Source: Novosphingobium barchaimii LL02
Lineage (GTDB): Bacteria > Pseudomonadota > Alphaproteobacteria > Sphingomonadales > Sphingomonadaceae
DNA length: 64,000 nucleotides
Assembly (NCBI RefSeq): GCF_001046635.1
Contig: NZ_KQ130453.1
Span: 191,001-255,000 of the forward strand
Direction of reading: 5' to 3'
A model generated the notes under the pieces. It ran no database searches. It had not been told where the DNA came from and worked only from the letters and a program-made list of their open reading frames with translations. Both the position numbers and the translations under genes were made by a program. Positions 24,885 through 33,564 of the stretch are shown piece by piece; positions within the stretch are counted from its first letter, which is position 1, and each line of letters opens with the position of its first letter.

Positions 24885-27275
24885 TTAAGGCAGGGCGTAG
24901 GCGATAACTTCGTCGCCGATGGGCGTCTCCATAAAGTGATGGCCGCCCGGCACGATGACGAGGTACTGCTTGCCGTTAACTGAATAGGTCATCGGCGTGG
25001 CCTGTCCTCCGGCGGGCAACACGTCGCTCCACAGCGTCTTGCCGGTCTTGAGGTCGATAGCGCGGATCAGGTTGTCGGTCGCCGCCGCAACGAAGATCAC
25101 TCCGCCCGCCGTCACTACCGAGCCCCCGTTGTTGGGGGTGCCGATGTTGAAAGGCAGCATCGAGGGAATGCCGAAGGGCCCGTTGGTGCGCGCTGTGCCG
25201 AGCGGGCGGTCCCAGATCGTACGGCCGCTCTTCATGTCGATGGCCCGGATACCGCCATAGGGCGGCTGCTTGCACAGCATTCCGGTAAAGGGCAGGCGCC
25301 AACCGGCGTTTACGTCGATGGCGTAGGGCGTGTGCGCCTGTGGATCGCCCGCTCCTTCGGCCCCGCCAATGTTTCCGCGTGCCTGATCGCGCGGGGCCCA
25401 GCCCTTCTTGTTGGCTTCCGCACGGGGGACAAGCCGCACGTAGTTGGGCATGTCGTTATAGTTGGCGACGATTACGCCCCGGCGCGGGTCGATTGCCACG
25501 CCGCCCCAATCGGTTCCGCCGTTATAGCCCGGATATTCGATAGAGCGGCGCTCGCTTTCGGGCGGCGTGAAGAAGCCCTTATAGCTCGCCTTCCTGAACT
25601 GGATGCGACAGACCATCTGGTCGATCGGCGACATGCCCCACATGTCACGCTCGGTCAGGGCGGGCTTGCGCAGGGTATGCCACAAGGACACGCGCTGGGT
25701 CTTTGCGCGTTGGTCCGGCTCGACACCGCCACCAGGTGCCTTCAGTTCGCCGATCGGGGTCAGCGGCTTGCCTGTCCTGCGGTCGAGGACATAGATGTCG
25801 CCCTGCTTCGAAGGCAGCACCAGCGCCGGCGTACCGCGATAGTCGACTAGGCTGGCCTGGGCTCCGAAATCATAGTCCCACACGTCGTTGCGCACGGCCT
25901 GGAACTTCCAGCGCGGCTTGCCGGTGGTGACGTCCAGCGCCACCAGCGAAGTGGCGAATTCCTTCTCCAGCGGACGGCGCAGGCTGGAATAATAGTCCGC
26001 CGCTGCATTGCCCATGGGCAGGTAGACAAGGCCAAGCTGTTCGTCGCCGCTGGCGATGGTCCACATGTTGGGGGTGCCGCGCTCCCAAATCTGGCCGGTC
26101 GGCGGGTAGCCGTTCCATTCCGGGTGCATCATATCCCAAGCCCAGCGCAGCTTGCCGGTGACCGCATCATATCCACGGATCACGCCCGAGGGCGCCCAGC
26201 GGTCCTGCCCGTCGAGTACCTGATGCCCGGTGACCGCCACGCCGCGCACGATGGTGGGGGGCGAATTGATCGAAACATAGCCCGGAGGCGTATTGCCCAT
26301 GCCGATCTTGGTATCGACTTCGCCATTGGCGCCGAAAGCGGTGCAGCGCGCGCCGGTGCGGGCGTCGATGGCGAACAGCCGTGCGTCCAGTGTGCCGAAG
26401 ATCAGGCGCGCGGCACAGGGCTGGCCAGCCGGTGCGTTCGGCACGGCGTAGTAACTCACACCCCGGCATGCGGCGGTGTAGGGAATGGCATCGTCCGAAA
26501 CCTTGGGATCGAAGCGCCAGATCTGCTTGCCGCTCGCCGGATTGAGAGCCAGCACGATGTTCTTGGGCGTGCAGACATAAAGCATGTTGCCGACCTTGAG
26601 CGGGGTGTTTTCACCGCCGTACGTCTTGGCGATCTTGGGCGAGGACGGCATATCACCGGTATGGACCAGCCATGCGCGCTTGAGGTCCTTGACGTTGGCC
26701 GCCGTGATCTGGCCGAGAGGCGAAAAGCGCCGTGCGCTGTCGGAACCGCCGTAGGCAGGCCAGTCGTCCCCGGTAGCGGCCAGTGACGGATCGCCCATTT
26801 CGGCGCCCAGTGCAGGGAGATCGAAGGCGGGAGGCGTGTCCGCCATCTGTGCAAAGGCCAGCGCGGTCACCGCCGTGAGCGCGAGGACGCCGCCGCTTGC
26901 TCCTAGCCCCAGCTTCCATCTTCCGCGCCGGGCCGAAAGCGTTGGCATCACCAGCAGCACCGCGATGAGCAGGACCAGCGGCGCGATCACGCGAGGCACC
27001 AAAGCCCAGTTATTGGGGCCCACTTCGGCAAACGCCCAGATGATGGTCAGGACGAAAATTGCGCAGTAGAGCCATCCGCCAATAATGCGCCGGCGGAACA
27101 GCAGCGCGCCGGATACGATCATGCCCAAACCGGCTAGCAGGTAATAGGCCGAGCCGCCCAGGATCGCCAGCCAGGCCCCGCCGATGGTCAGGACAAGGCC
27201 GATCAATGCGATCACCGCGCCCAGGATCAATGGCGGAAGCGGCCACGCACTGCGGGTCGGGCGGGAAGCATCCAT
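24885..27275 (-). CDS. gcd: Membrane-bound PQQ-dependent glucose dehydrogenase
   Basis: 796 residues, the length of E. coli Gcd. Residues 1-140 hold five hydrophobic segments that anchor it in the inner membrane and bind ubiquinone; the rest is the eight-bladed PQQ propeller, with W-motif repeats and conserved segments DWPAYGGSDSARRFSPL, GGENTPLKVG, GHQVLDG and PPYGGIRAIDMKSG. It oxidises glucose (or quinate/shikimate-type polyols) in the periplasm using externally bound PQQ and feeds electrons to quinone. No pqq biosynthesis genes are in the window. Single gene, with a 127-bp leader next to the amidohydrolase gene end. Confidence 0.93.
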   Translation of the reverse strand: MDASRPTRSAWPLPPLILGAVIALIGLVLTIGGAWLAILGGSAYYLLAGLGMIVSGALLFRRRIIGGWLYCAIFVLTIIWAFAEVGPNNWALVPRVIAPLVLLIAVLLVMPTLSARRGRWKLGLGASGGVLALTAVTALAFAQMADTPPAFDLPALGAEMGDPSLAATGDDWPAYGGSDSARRFSPLGQITAANVKDLKRAWLVHTGDMPSSPKIAKTYGGENTPLKVGNMLYVCTPKNIVLALNPASGKQIWRFDPKVSDDAIPYTAACRGVSYYAVPNAPAGQPCAARLIFGTLDARLFAIDARTGARCTAFGANGEVDTKIGMGNTPPGYVSINSPPTIVRGVAVTGHQVLDGQDRWAPSGVIRGYDAVTGKLRWAWDMMHPEWNGYPPTGQIWERGTPNMWTIASGDEQLGLVYLPMGNAAADYYSSLRRPLEKEFATSLVALDVTTGKPRWKFQAVRNDVWDYDFGAQASLVDYRGTPALVLPSKQGDIYVLDRRTGKPLTPIGELKAPGGGVEPDQRAKTQRVSLWHTLRKPALTERDMWGMSPIDQMVCRIQFRKASYKGFFTPPESERRSIEYPGYNGGTDWGGVAIDPRRGVIVANYNDMPNYVRLVPRAEANKKGWAPRDQARGNIGGAEGAGDPQAHTPYAIDVNAGWRLPFTGMLCKQPPYGGIRAIDMKSGRTIWDRPLGTARTNGPFGIPSMLPFNIGTPNNGGSVVTAGGVIFVAAATDNLIRAIDLKTGKTLWSDVLPAGGQATPMTYSVNGKQYLVIVPGGHHFMETPIGDEVIAYALP

Positions 27276-27402
27276 CGTTTACACTCCAGCAATAATCAGG
27301 GCTGCGCCTCGTGTAAGTTCCGGAGCCGGGCAATGTTCCGCTCTGTCCGAGATTATGGCAACATTCCTAAGCCGTTCAACAGTTTTTCGCGGCTCGTCGG
27401 CC

Positions 27403-28185
27403 TTAGGGGGTCACCAATGCCAGCGCGTCCACCAGTGTCCGGTTGAAGCGGGCCGCCCAGAGTTGCTGTGCATCACCATTGGCAAGAAGATCTTGCCGTA
27501 TTTCGATTTCAGTATAGCGAAGGCTGCGCGTGAAAGCGTGTAGCGGCACCGTGTAGTCCGTATCGTCCATCGCATATGGAACATTGTCGCCGACGTTCAG
27601 ACCGTCTTCGCGCCGCAGTTCCTGTAACAGCGCATAGGCAAAATCTGCTCTTCCTGCGCCATGCAGGATGCCGACATGCCAAGGGCGCGGTGTACCATCC
27701 ATGGTCGGTGTGAAGCTGTGTAGCGATACGATGACGGTTTCGAGGCCTGTCGCTTTGCGCGCATCGATTATCGCAGCGATCTGGGCATGATAGGCCCGGT
27801 GGATGGCGCCGATCCTGGCCATCCGCGCGTCGACCGGCAGACCTTCGTTTCCATGGATGCGGGTTCCGTCCGACACCTCAGGGATGGCATCGACGCGGTC
27901 TGGATCGCGATTGCAGTCGATGACGAGGCGCGAATACGTCTGATGCACGAAGGGCGCATCTAGCATCTTGGCCAGCGCGTGGCCCAGGCCGTACACACCT
28001 ATGTCGATCGCGATATGCCGCCCCATCTCGCCGGGCTCCAGGCCCAGGTTGCCCAGCGCGCGGGGAAGGGCAGAGCCGGCATGGTCGCCAATCAGCAGGA
28101 ACGGGGAGGTGCCTTCTGCGTTGAAGAGACCAACCGGCGCCGGATCTCCCGGACACAACAAGCCATCCGCCGTGCGCCCGGCCAT
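27403..28185 (-). CDS. N-formylglutamate amidohydrolase family protein
   Basis: 260 residues. Conserved segments of the HutG-like N-formylglutamate amidohydrolase family: ISDHAG-like IGDHAGSALPR, HIAIDIGVYGLGHALA, SRLVIDCNRDP, and the IVSLHSFTP metal-site motif. Zinc hydrolases of this family release formate or related groups; the gene is not beside histidine-utilisation genes. It is divergent from a transglutaminase-like gene with only 14 bp between start codons. Confidence 0.88.
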   Translation of the reverse strand: MAGRTADGLLCPGDPAPVGLFNAEGTSPFLLIGDHAGSALPRALGNLGLEPGEMGRHIAIDIGVYGLGHALAKMLDAPFVHQTYSRLVIDCNRDPDRVDAIPEVSDGTRIHGNEGLPVDARMARIGAIHRAYHAQIAAIIDARKATGLETVIVSLHSFTPTMDGTPRPWHVGILHGAGRADFAYALLQELRREDGLNVGDNVPYAMDDTDYTVPLHAFTRSLRYTEIEIRQDLLANGDAQQLWAARFNRTLVDALALVTP

Positions 28186-28194
28186 CAGGACCTG
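28186..28194. promoter_or_regulatory. Palindromic ribosome site shared by two divergent genes
   Basis: CAGGACCTG lies between the ATG at 28185 (minus) and the ATG at 28200 (plus). Each strand presents an AGG-containing ribosome site, adjacent to its own start on the minus strand and about 10 bp from it on the plus strand. There is no room for promoters, so each promoter must lie inside the opposite gene. Confidence 0.4.
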
Positions 28195-28199
28195 CCCCC

Positions 28200-29138
28200 A
28201 TGCCCTTGCTGACGATCCATCATGTCACGGCCTATCGCTACAAGCAGCCTGTATCCCTGGGTGAACATCGGATCATGATGCGCCCGCGCGAAGCCTTTGA
28301 CCAGCGCTTGCTTTCCGCGCGCCTCAGCATCGCCCCCGAGCCCAGCGAACTGCGGTGGGTGCATGACGTGCTGGGCAATTCGGTGGCGATCGCTTTGTTC
28401 GAGCGCCGCGCTTCGCAATTGGTCGTCAGCAGCGAAGTCACGCTCGAGCACGCGCCGCTGGCCCAGAAGCAGGTGGACGTCGAAGCCTATGCCCGGCTTT
28501 TCCCGTTCACCTATTCGTCGGAGGATATGCCTGACCTGCTGCGCTCGATCGAGCGTCAGCATCTGGACCCGGGCAGAGTGGTCGACAACTGGGCGCGCGC
28601 TTTCGTTAGCAATGATGGCAACACCGCCACGATTGGCCTGCTGACCCAGATCGCGACCAGCATTCAGCGCGATTTCACATACGTCCCGCGTCACGAAAAG
28701 GGCACGCAGACTCCGATCGAGACCTTGAAGAAGCGGCAGGGCACCTGCCGCGACTTTGCCGTACTGATGATCGAGGCAGTGCGCGCCCTGGGCTTCGCGG
28801 CGCGTTTTGTCTCGGGCTACGTCTACAACCCGTCGCGGTCGGAAGGCGTGGTCGGCGGCGGCAATACTCACGCGTGGGTGCGGATCTTCCTGCCCGGCTC
28901 GGGCTGGGTCGAATTCGATCCAACCAACGGAATCATCGGAAATCGCGGCCTCATCCGCGTTGCTGTCGCGCGCGATCCGTATCAGGCGCTGCCGCTTTCG
29001 GGCACCTGGTACGGTTTGCCCGCCAGCTTTCTGGGAATGGACGTGACGGTCGACGTTCACCGCGCCGATCCTGCCCAGTTCCCCCTTACCGATCATGGTG
29101 CCATAAACAGCCGGTCTCCCCGCGGCTCAGGAAAGTAA
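28200..29138 (+). CDS. Transglutaminase-like cysteine peptidase family protein
   Basis: 312 residues. N-terminal bacterial transglutaminase-associated domain (MPLLTIHHVTAYRYKQPVSLGEHR, MMRPRE) followed by the core with the papain-like triad: Cys183 in RQGTCRDFAVLM, His224 in GGGNTHAWVRIF and Asp240 in WVEFDPTN. Cytosolic (no signal). Members are thought to be peptidases or amidases of cross-linked or gamma-glutamyl peptides. First of three overlapping or closely spaced plus-strand genes (next at 5 bp). Confidence 0.9.
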   Translation: MPLLTIHHVTAYRYKQPVSLGEHRIMMRPREAFDQRLLSARLSIAPEPSELRWVHDVLGNSVAIALFERRASQLVVSSEVTLEHAPLAQKQVDVEAYARLFPFTYSSEDMPDLLRSIERQHLDPGRVVDNWARAFVSNDGNTATIGLLTQIATSIQRDFTYVPRHEKGTQTPIETLKKRQGTCRDFAVLMIEAVRALGFAARFVSGYVYNPSRSEGVVGGGNTHAWVRIFLPGSGWVEFDPTNGIIGNRGLIRVAVARDPYQALPLSGTWYGLPASFLGMDVTVDVHRADPAQFPLTDHGAINSRSPRGSGK

Positions 29139-29143
29139 TCGTC

Positions 29144-29959
29144 ATGCTGATTCGCTGCGGATACGATATTCGATTTGAAAGCGACACGAAAACCGCGATG
29201 ATGGCTATGCTCAGCCTTCATCCCTCGCGCCATCAGGATTTGCAGACACCGCAGCGCCTGTTCGCCGACCCGGACATCCCGCTTTATCATTTCGAGGACG
29301 GCTTCGGGAACGTAGCGACGCGGTTGGCGATCCCGCCCGGCGGTGTGACCTTGTCGTGCGATTTCGTGATCGAGGACAATGGCGAACCCGACGCCCGCGC
29401 ACCGGACGGGCCGCAAACGCCTGTCGAGGACTTGCCCGATGCGGTCATGCCCTTTCTGTTGGGCAGCCGGTACTGCGAGACGGATCGCCTGATGGACGTA
29501 GCCTGGAGCAATTTCGGACACTTGCCTTCCGCCCGCGACCGGGTGGATGCAATTGTCACTTTTGTGCATAACCACATCGAGTTCGGGTATCACTATGCCC
29601 GGCCGGACAAGACCGCCTGGAACGGCTATCAGGAAAAGCAGGGTGTCTGCCGCGATTTTGCCCACCTTGCCATCACCCTGTGCCGCTGCATGAATATTCC
29701 TGCACGTTACTGCACCGGATACTTGGGCGATATCGGCGTGCCGCCGGTCGATGCGCCGATGGATTTCAGCGCCTGGTTCGATGTCTACATCAATGGGGAG
29801 TGGTACACTCATGACGCACGCCATAATAAGCCACGCATTGGCCGCATTTTGATGGCGCGTGGGCGCGATGCCACCGATGTCGCCTTGACCACGGCCTTTG
29901 GCCCAGCAAATCTGGTGCGTTTCGAAGTGGTGACGGATGAGGTCGAATCCATTGACTGA
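29144..29959 (+). CDS. Second transglutaminase-like family protein
   Basis: 271 residues from ATG 29144 (AGGAAA nearby). Contains the core Cys169 in KQGVCRDFAHLAI and the later DFSAWFDVYINGEWYTHDARHN segment supplying His and Asp. The N-terminal domain differs from the upstream paralogue (YDIRFES, TAMMAMLSLHPSR), so this is a second subfamily, not a recent duplication. Five bp after the first transglutaminase gene and overlapping the peptidase gene by 23 bp; co-translation likely. Confidence 0.88.
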   Translation: MLIRCGYDIRFESDTKTAMMAMLSLHPSRHQDLQTPQRLFADPDIPLYHFEDGFGNVATRLAIPPGGVTLSCDFVIEDNGEPDARAPDGPQTPVEDLPDAVMPFLLGSRYCETDRLMDVAWSNFGHLPSARDRVDAIVTFVHNHIEFGYHYARPDKTAWNGYQEKQGVCRDFAHLAITLCRCMNIPARYCTGYLGDIGVPPVDAPMDFSAWFDVYINGEWYTHDARHNKPRIGRILMARGRDATDVALTTAFGPANLVRFEVVTDEVESID

Positions 29960-31976
29960 TGCATTCGCCAACGTGCTGCTGCGCCCTTGGGACGGGCCAC
30001 TTGGCGCACCACCGTTCGCGGAGGTGCGTCCTGAGGATTTCCTGCCCGCCTTTGAAACCGCGATGGCGTGGCATCGGGAGGAACTGGCCGCCATTTCCGC
30101 GCAGGCCGAGCCGCCGACGTTCGAGAATACAATTGCCGCGCTCGAACGATGCGGGGAAGCGCTGGGGCGGGTACGGCGTCTGTTCTGGACCCTGTCGTCA
30201 GCGCAGGGTACGCCTGCGATCCGCGCCATCGAAACACAGGTTTCCGCGCTGCTCAGCGGCCATTCGACTGCTATTAGCCATGATCCTGCCCTCGCGCAGC
30301 GCGTTGCCGACGTCCATTCCACTCGCCATGAAGCGGGGCTCTATGCGCAGCAGGTTCGCCTGGTCGAAACAAGTCAGGCGGGTTTTCTTCGCGGGGGTGC
30401 GGGCCTGACACCGCCGCAGAAGCATCGGTTCGCCGAGATCGATGCGCGATTGTCCGCGCTGTCTGTACAGTTCGGCCACAATGTTCTGGCTGCCACATCA
30501 GACTGGGTTATGGATCTGGGCGCGGAGGATCTGGCCGGGCTTCCTGCTGGGCTGTGCAACGCAGCGCAAGGGCGCGCGGCGGCCAAGGGCATTTCCGGGC
30601 GCTATCATCTCACGCTGGACAGGACGGATTACGAAAGCTTTCTGAGCTTTTCAGAGCGCCGGGACCTGCGCGAAATCCTGTGGCGCGCCTTTACCGACCG
30701 CTGTGACGGCGGGCCGCATGACAATTGGCCGGTTATTGCCGAAACGCTGGCGCTTCGGGAGGAACGCGCAGTCATGCTGGGCTATGCGGACCATGCGCAG
30801 TATGCGTTGGAAGACAGTATGGCGCATACCCCCGACGCCGCCGCCGACATGCTCACCCAGTTATGGGAGCCTGGCAAGCGCCGCGCCGCGGAAGAGGCGG
30901 TCGAACTGCAGGCCCTGATCAACGCTGAAGATGGCGGTTTCACTATTGCCCCTTGGGACTGGCGTTTCTACGCCGAGAAAGTACGCCGTGCGCGCTATGC
31001 GCTGGACGGAGCTGCGGTGGCGCAGCATCTGCGGCTCGATGCCGTCCGGCAGGCCGCGTTCGACACAGCCGGCCGCCTTTACGGCTTGTCCTTCACGTGT
31101 CGGACCGACATTCCCGGCTATCAGGCCGATGTCTGCGCATGGGAAGTTTGCGATTCTGGCGGGGCGGCCATTGGCTTGCTCTTCACCGATTATCTTGCGC
31201 GGCCCGAGAAACGCGGCGGTGCATGGATGGGCAGCCTGCGCGTACAGGAGACTATGGATGGGCAGGTTCTCCCGGTTGTCTACCTAGTCGCCAATTTCGC
31301 CGCCGCGCCGCCGCCGGATACCGCCTCCACCCGCCTGTCGATCGACGAGGCGCGCACTCTGTTCCATGAATTCGGCCATGCCTTGCACGGCCTGCTCTCA
31401 CGCGTGACCTATCCCAGCCAATCGGGCACTGCGGTCGCGCGGGACTTCGTCGAATTTCCGAGCAAGTTCATGGAAAACTGGATTGTCAGCCGCGAGGTCC
31501 TGTCCGGGTTTGGCGTGCCCGATGCGCTGATCACCGCCATCCGCAACGCAGAAGCCTATGGGCAGGGTTTCGCGACGGTGGAACTGATCGGCTGTTCGCT
31601 GATCGACCTTGCCATACACCGCGCATCTGGTGCCGCAGATGATCCCCGGACCTTCGTCGAAGCGGAATTGCAAGCGCTCGGGATGCCGCAGGAAATCGGT
31701 CTGCGTCACCGCTTCCCCTACTTCACCCATATCTTCGACGGCGGCTACGCCAGCGCGTACTATAGCTATGCTTGGTCCGAAGCGCTGGACGCGGATGCTT
31801 TCGAAGCGTTCGTCGCATCGGGCGATATCTTTGATCCGGCGTTGGCAGATCGTTTCCGCACGGAAATCCTCGGAGTGGGAAATACCCGTGATCCGATGGC
31901 CTCTTTCCAGGCGTTCCTCGGTCGTGCGCCGGATGCGGGCGCGTTGATGCGGGCAAGGCACCTTGTCGACGCCTGA
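29937..31976 (+). CDS. M3 family zinc oligopeptidase (Dcp/OpdA-like)
   Basis: 679 residues. Zinc motif His477-Glu-Phe-Gly-His481 in LFHEFGHALHGLL, with the third ligand Glu in the downstream FVEFPSKFMENW helix, and the C-terminal FTHIFDGGYASAYYSYAWSE substrate-binding loop of the M3 family. Length matches peptidyl-dipeptidase Dcp. Cytosolic. It would finish degradation of peptides released by the upstream transglutaminase-like proteins (inference). ATG 29937 overlaps the previous gene; TTG 29952 is an alternative start. Confidence 0.92.
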   Translation: MRSNPLTDAFANVLLRPWDGPLGAPPFAEVRPEDFLPAFETAMAWHREELAAISAQAEPPTFENTIAALERCGEALGRVRRLFWTLSSAQGTPAIRAIETQVSALLSGHSTAISHDPALAQRVADVHSTRHEAGLYAQQVRLVETSQAGFLRGGAGLTPPQKHRFAEIDARLSALSVQFGHNVLAATSDWVMDLGAEDLAGLPAGLCNAAQGRAAAKGISGRYHLTLDRTDYESFLSFSERRDLREILWRAFTDRCDGGPHDNWPVIAETLALREERAVMLGYADHAQYALEDSMAHTPDAAADMLTQLWEPGKRRAAEEAVELQALINAEDGGFTIAPWDWRFYAEKVRRARYALDGAAVAQHLRLDAVRQAAFDTAGRLYGLSFTCRTDIPGYQADVCAWEVCDSGGAAIGLLFTDYLARPEKRGGAWMGSLRVQETMDGQVLPVVYLVANFAAAPPPDTASTRLSIDEARTLFHEFGHALHGLLSRVTYPSQSGTAVARDFVEFPSKFMENWIVSREVLSGFGVPDALITAIRNAEAYGQGFATVELIGCSLIDLAIHRASGAADDPRTFVEAELQALGMPQEIGLRHRFPYFTHIFDGGYASAYYSYAWSEALDADAFEAFVASGDIFDPALADRFRTEILGVGNTRDPMASFQAFLGRAPDAGALMRARHLVDA

Positions 31977-32010
31977 GATATAGGGGTTATCCCAGGCCAT
32001 ATGTCGACAA

Positions 32011-32163
32011 TCAGCAGTTACGCCGAGCGGACTGTATTCCCTCCCCGTCGCCATTGCGCAGATAGTGGACAAGAAAGGCGCAACACTGGTCAGCCAGGTC
32101 TATGATCCTTGCTCGGGCACGCTCACCGTGGTCCCATACGGCCAATGCGGCCTCGAAAGGCAT
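32011..32163 (-). CDS. Possible 50-residue cysteine-containing protein
   Basis: ATG 32163 to TGA: begins MPFEAALAVWDHGERARARI and continues with ADQCCAFLVHYLRNG. The sequence is amphipathic and more gene-like than its surroundings, with GAGAA just before the start; no family is recognised. It could also be chance. Confidence 0.35.
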   Translation of the reverse strand: MPFEAALAVWDHGERARARIIDLADQCCAFLVHYLRNGDGEGIQSARRNC

Positions 32164-32607
32164 TTCTCGGCGGCTATCTCGTTCGCCGCAAGCTGTCACT
32201 GCACAGCAAAAAGTATTGCATCTCAAGCACACAATTGCCCGGTTTCGGGCTTCGTGTTTGACCATCAGGCGTGCGCGTTTGGTTTGTTCGCCAGCGAATT
32301 CGTCGGGCGCTTTTGCAATCGGATCAAGCAGTTCCGGGGCATCGCCACCGGATATGACAAGGACGCTGCCAACTGTCTCGCGGCCATCAAGCTCATTTGC
32401 GCACGTCTCTGATGCAACGTACGACGAGCCTACGCCCTAGCTTGGCATCCTGTCCCGGAAACCAAGACCACGTCAGTCGCTGCCAAACTGCCTATCTTGC
32501 ACTGCTGCGGTCAGGGCACGGCCGGTCCGCCGGCTCGCGTTGTGCTGGTGCTCGGGCTGCCGATCTGCCACGGCGCCCGCACTGACCAACGGAAGGTGTT
32601 GAAACGC
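32164..32607. other. No convincing gene
   Basis: The region upstream of the DsbA-like gene contains open frames on both strands, but no motif, start or ribosome site supports them. No promoter or terminator pattern was identified. Confidence 0.45.
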
Positions 32608-33285
32608 GTGAGGAAGTTTTCTGTCTGGCACATCGCCCGCATGTGCGGCGCAATTCTCGTTGGCGCGTTTTGCATGCCGGGAGCCCTGTCGACGAAGGCG
32701 CCGGCAAGTACGATGGCATCAGCGCAGGAGCGCACGCGCATGAAGGATGCGCTCGCCAACGATCCAGCACTCCCCAGTATTGCCCCGCAGGGCTATGACG
32801 TGACCATCGTCGTCTTTTCGGATTACCAGTGCCCCTATTGCCGCAAGCTGCACGCGGACCTGAAACAGCTGCTGGCCACGGACCGCAAGGTGCGTGTGGT
32901 ATATCGTGACTGGCCGATCTTCGGTGGTGCCTCGCTTGATGCGGCACGGGCCGGGATGGCGTCCCGCTACCAGGGCAAGTATGCCGCGTTCAATGATGCG
33001 TTGATGAACGGGCCGGTTAAGCTGGACCAGGCCGACATTCGTCAAGCCGCGGTGCGGGCCGGTGTCAACTGGCCGCGCCTTCAGGCGGATCTGGCGCGCA
33101 ACGCCGCCGTCGTTGACGGTGCGCTGCGCAAGACGAACCAGTTGGCCGAGATGATCGGCCTTACCGGAACGCCAGGGCTGGTCATCGGAGACTACCTGAT
33201 CCCCGGCGCGGTCGATGCGGCCACCTTGCGCGGCACCGTTCAAAAGGCGCGCCAGAGCGCCCGGACTGCAGAACCGCGCCGTTGA
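32608..33285 (+). CDS. DsbA-family thiol-disulfide oxidoreductase, membrane-anchored
   Basis: 225 residues if the GTG at 32608 is the start (GGAAGG upstream; TTG 32599 also possible). A hydrophobic segment follows the basic MRKFSVWH start, acting as signal or anchor. Thioredoxin fold with active site Cys75-Pro-Tyr-Cys78 in FSDYQCPYCRKLH, an inserted helical domain, and the cis-Pro loop GLTGTPGLVIGD. Acts in periplasmic disulfide formation or reduction. It stands alone; the downstream eutB gene begins 280 bp later. Confidence 0.88.
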   Translation: MRKFSVWHIARMCGAILVGAFCMPGALSTKAPASTMASAQERTRMKDALANDPALPSIAPQGYDVTIVVFSDYQCPYCRKLHADLKQLLATDRKVRVVYRDWPIFGGASLDAARAGMASRYQGKYAAFNDALMNGPVKLDQADIRQAAVRAGVNWPRLQADLARNAAVVDGALRKTNQLAEMIGLTGTPGLVIGDYLIPGAVDAATLRGTVQKARQSARTAEPRR

Positions 33286-33564
33286 TCGAAGCGGAGGCTA
33301 ACAGTACTTCCTTAGATATCGCATCCCGCTCCAATGCCATCGGTGCACCGGATCGCCACCGCCTATGGCGCCACCGCCGCCGCGGCCTTAGCCAGGCGGT
33401 TTGAAGGCAACATCGAGGAGAGGGCCTTGCTGGGCGTGCGCGGCGCCTATACCATCCGCGTCGGCGACTACCTCACCAGCGCCGACACCGAGGACTGGTG
33501 TGAAACCGGGCCGGTCACGCTGGTGTTGAACCCGAGGACACGCTGCCGTTGGATAGCTGAAACG

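Noticed and set aside
32065-32412. 115-codon plus-strand frame with many Cys
   Set aside because: No ribosome site or fold; overlaps antisense with the small possible gene at 32011-32163.
33334-33564. EutB with a 77-residue N-terminal extension
   Set aside because: The usual EutB start matches ATG 33565 (462 residues); the extension has no resemblance to the family. Reported as a finding, not as part of eutB.
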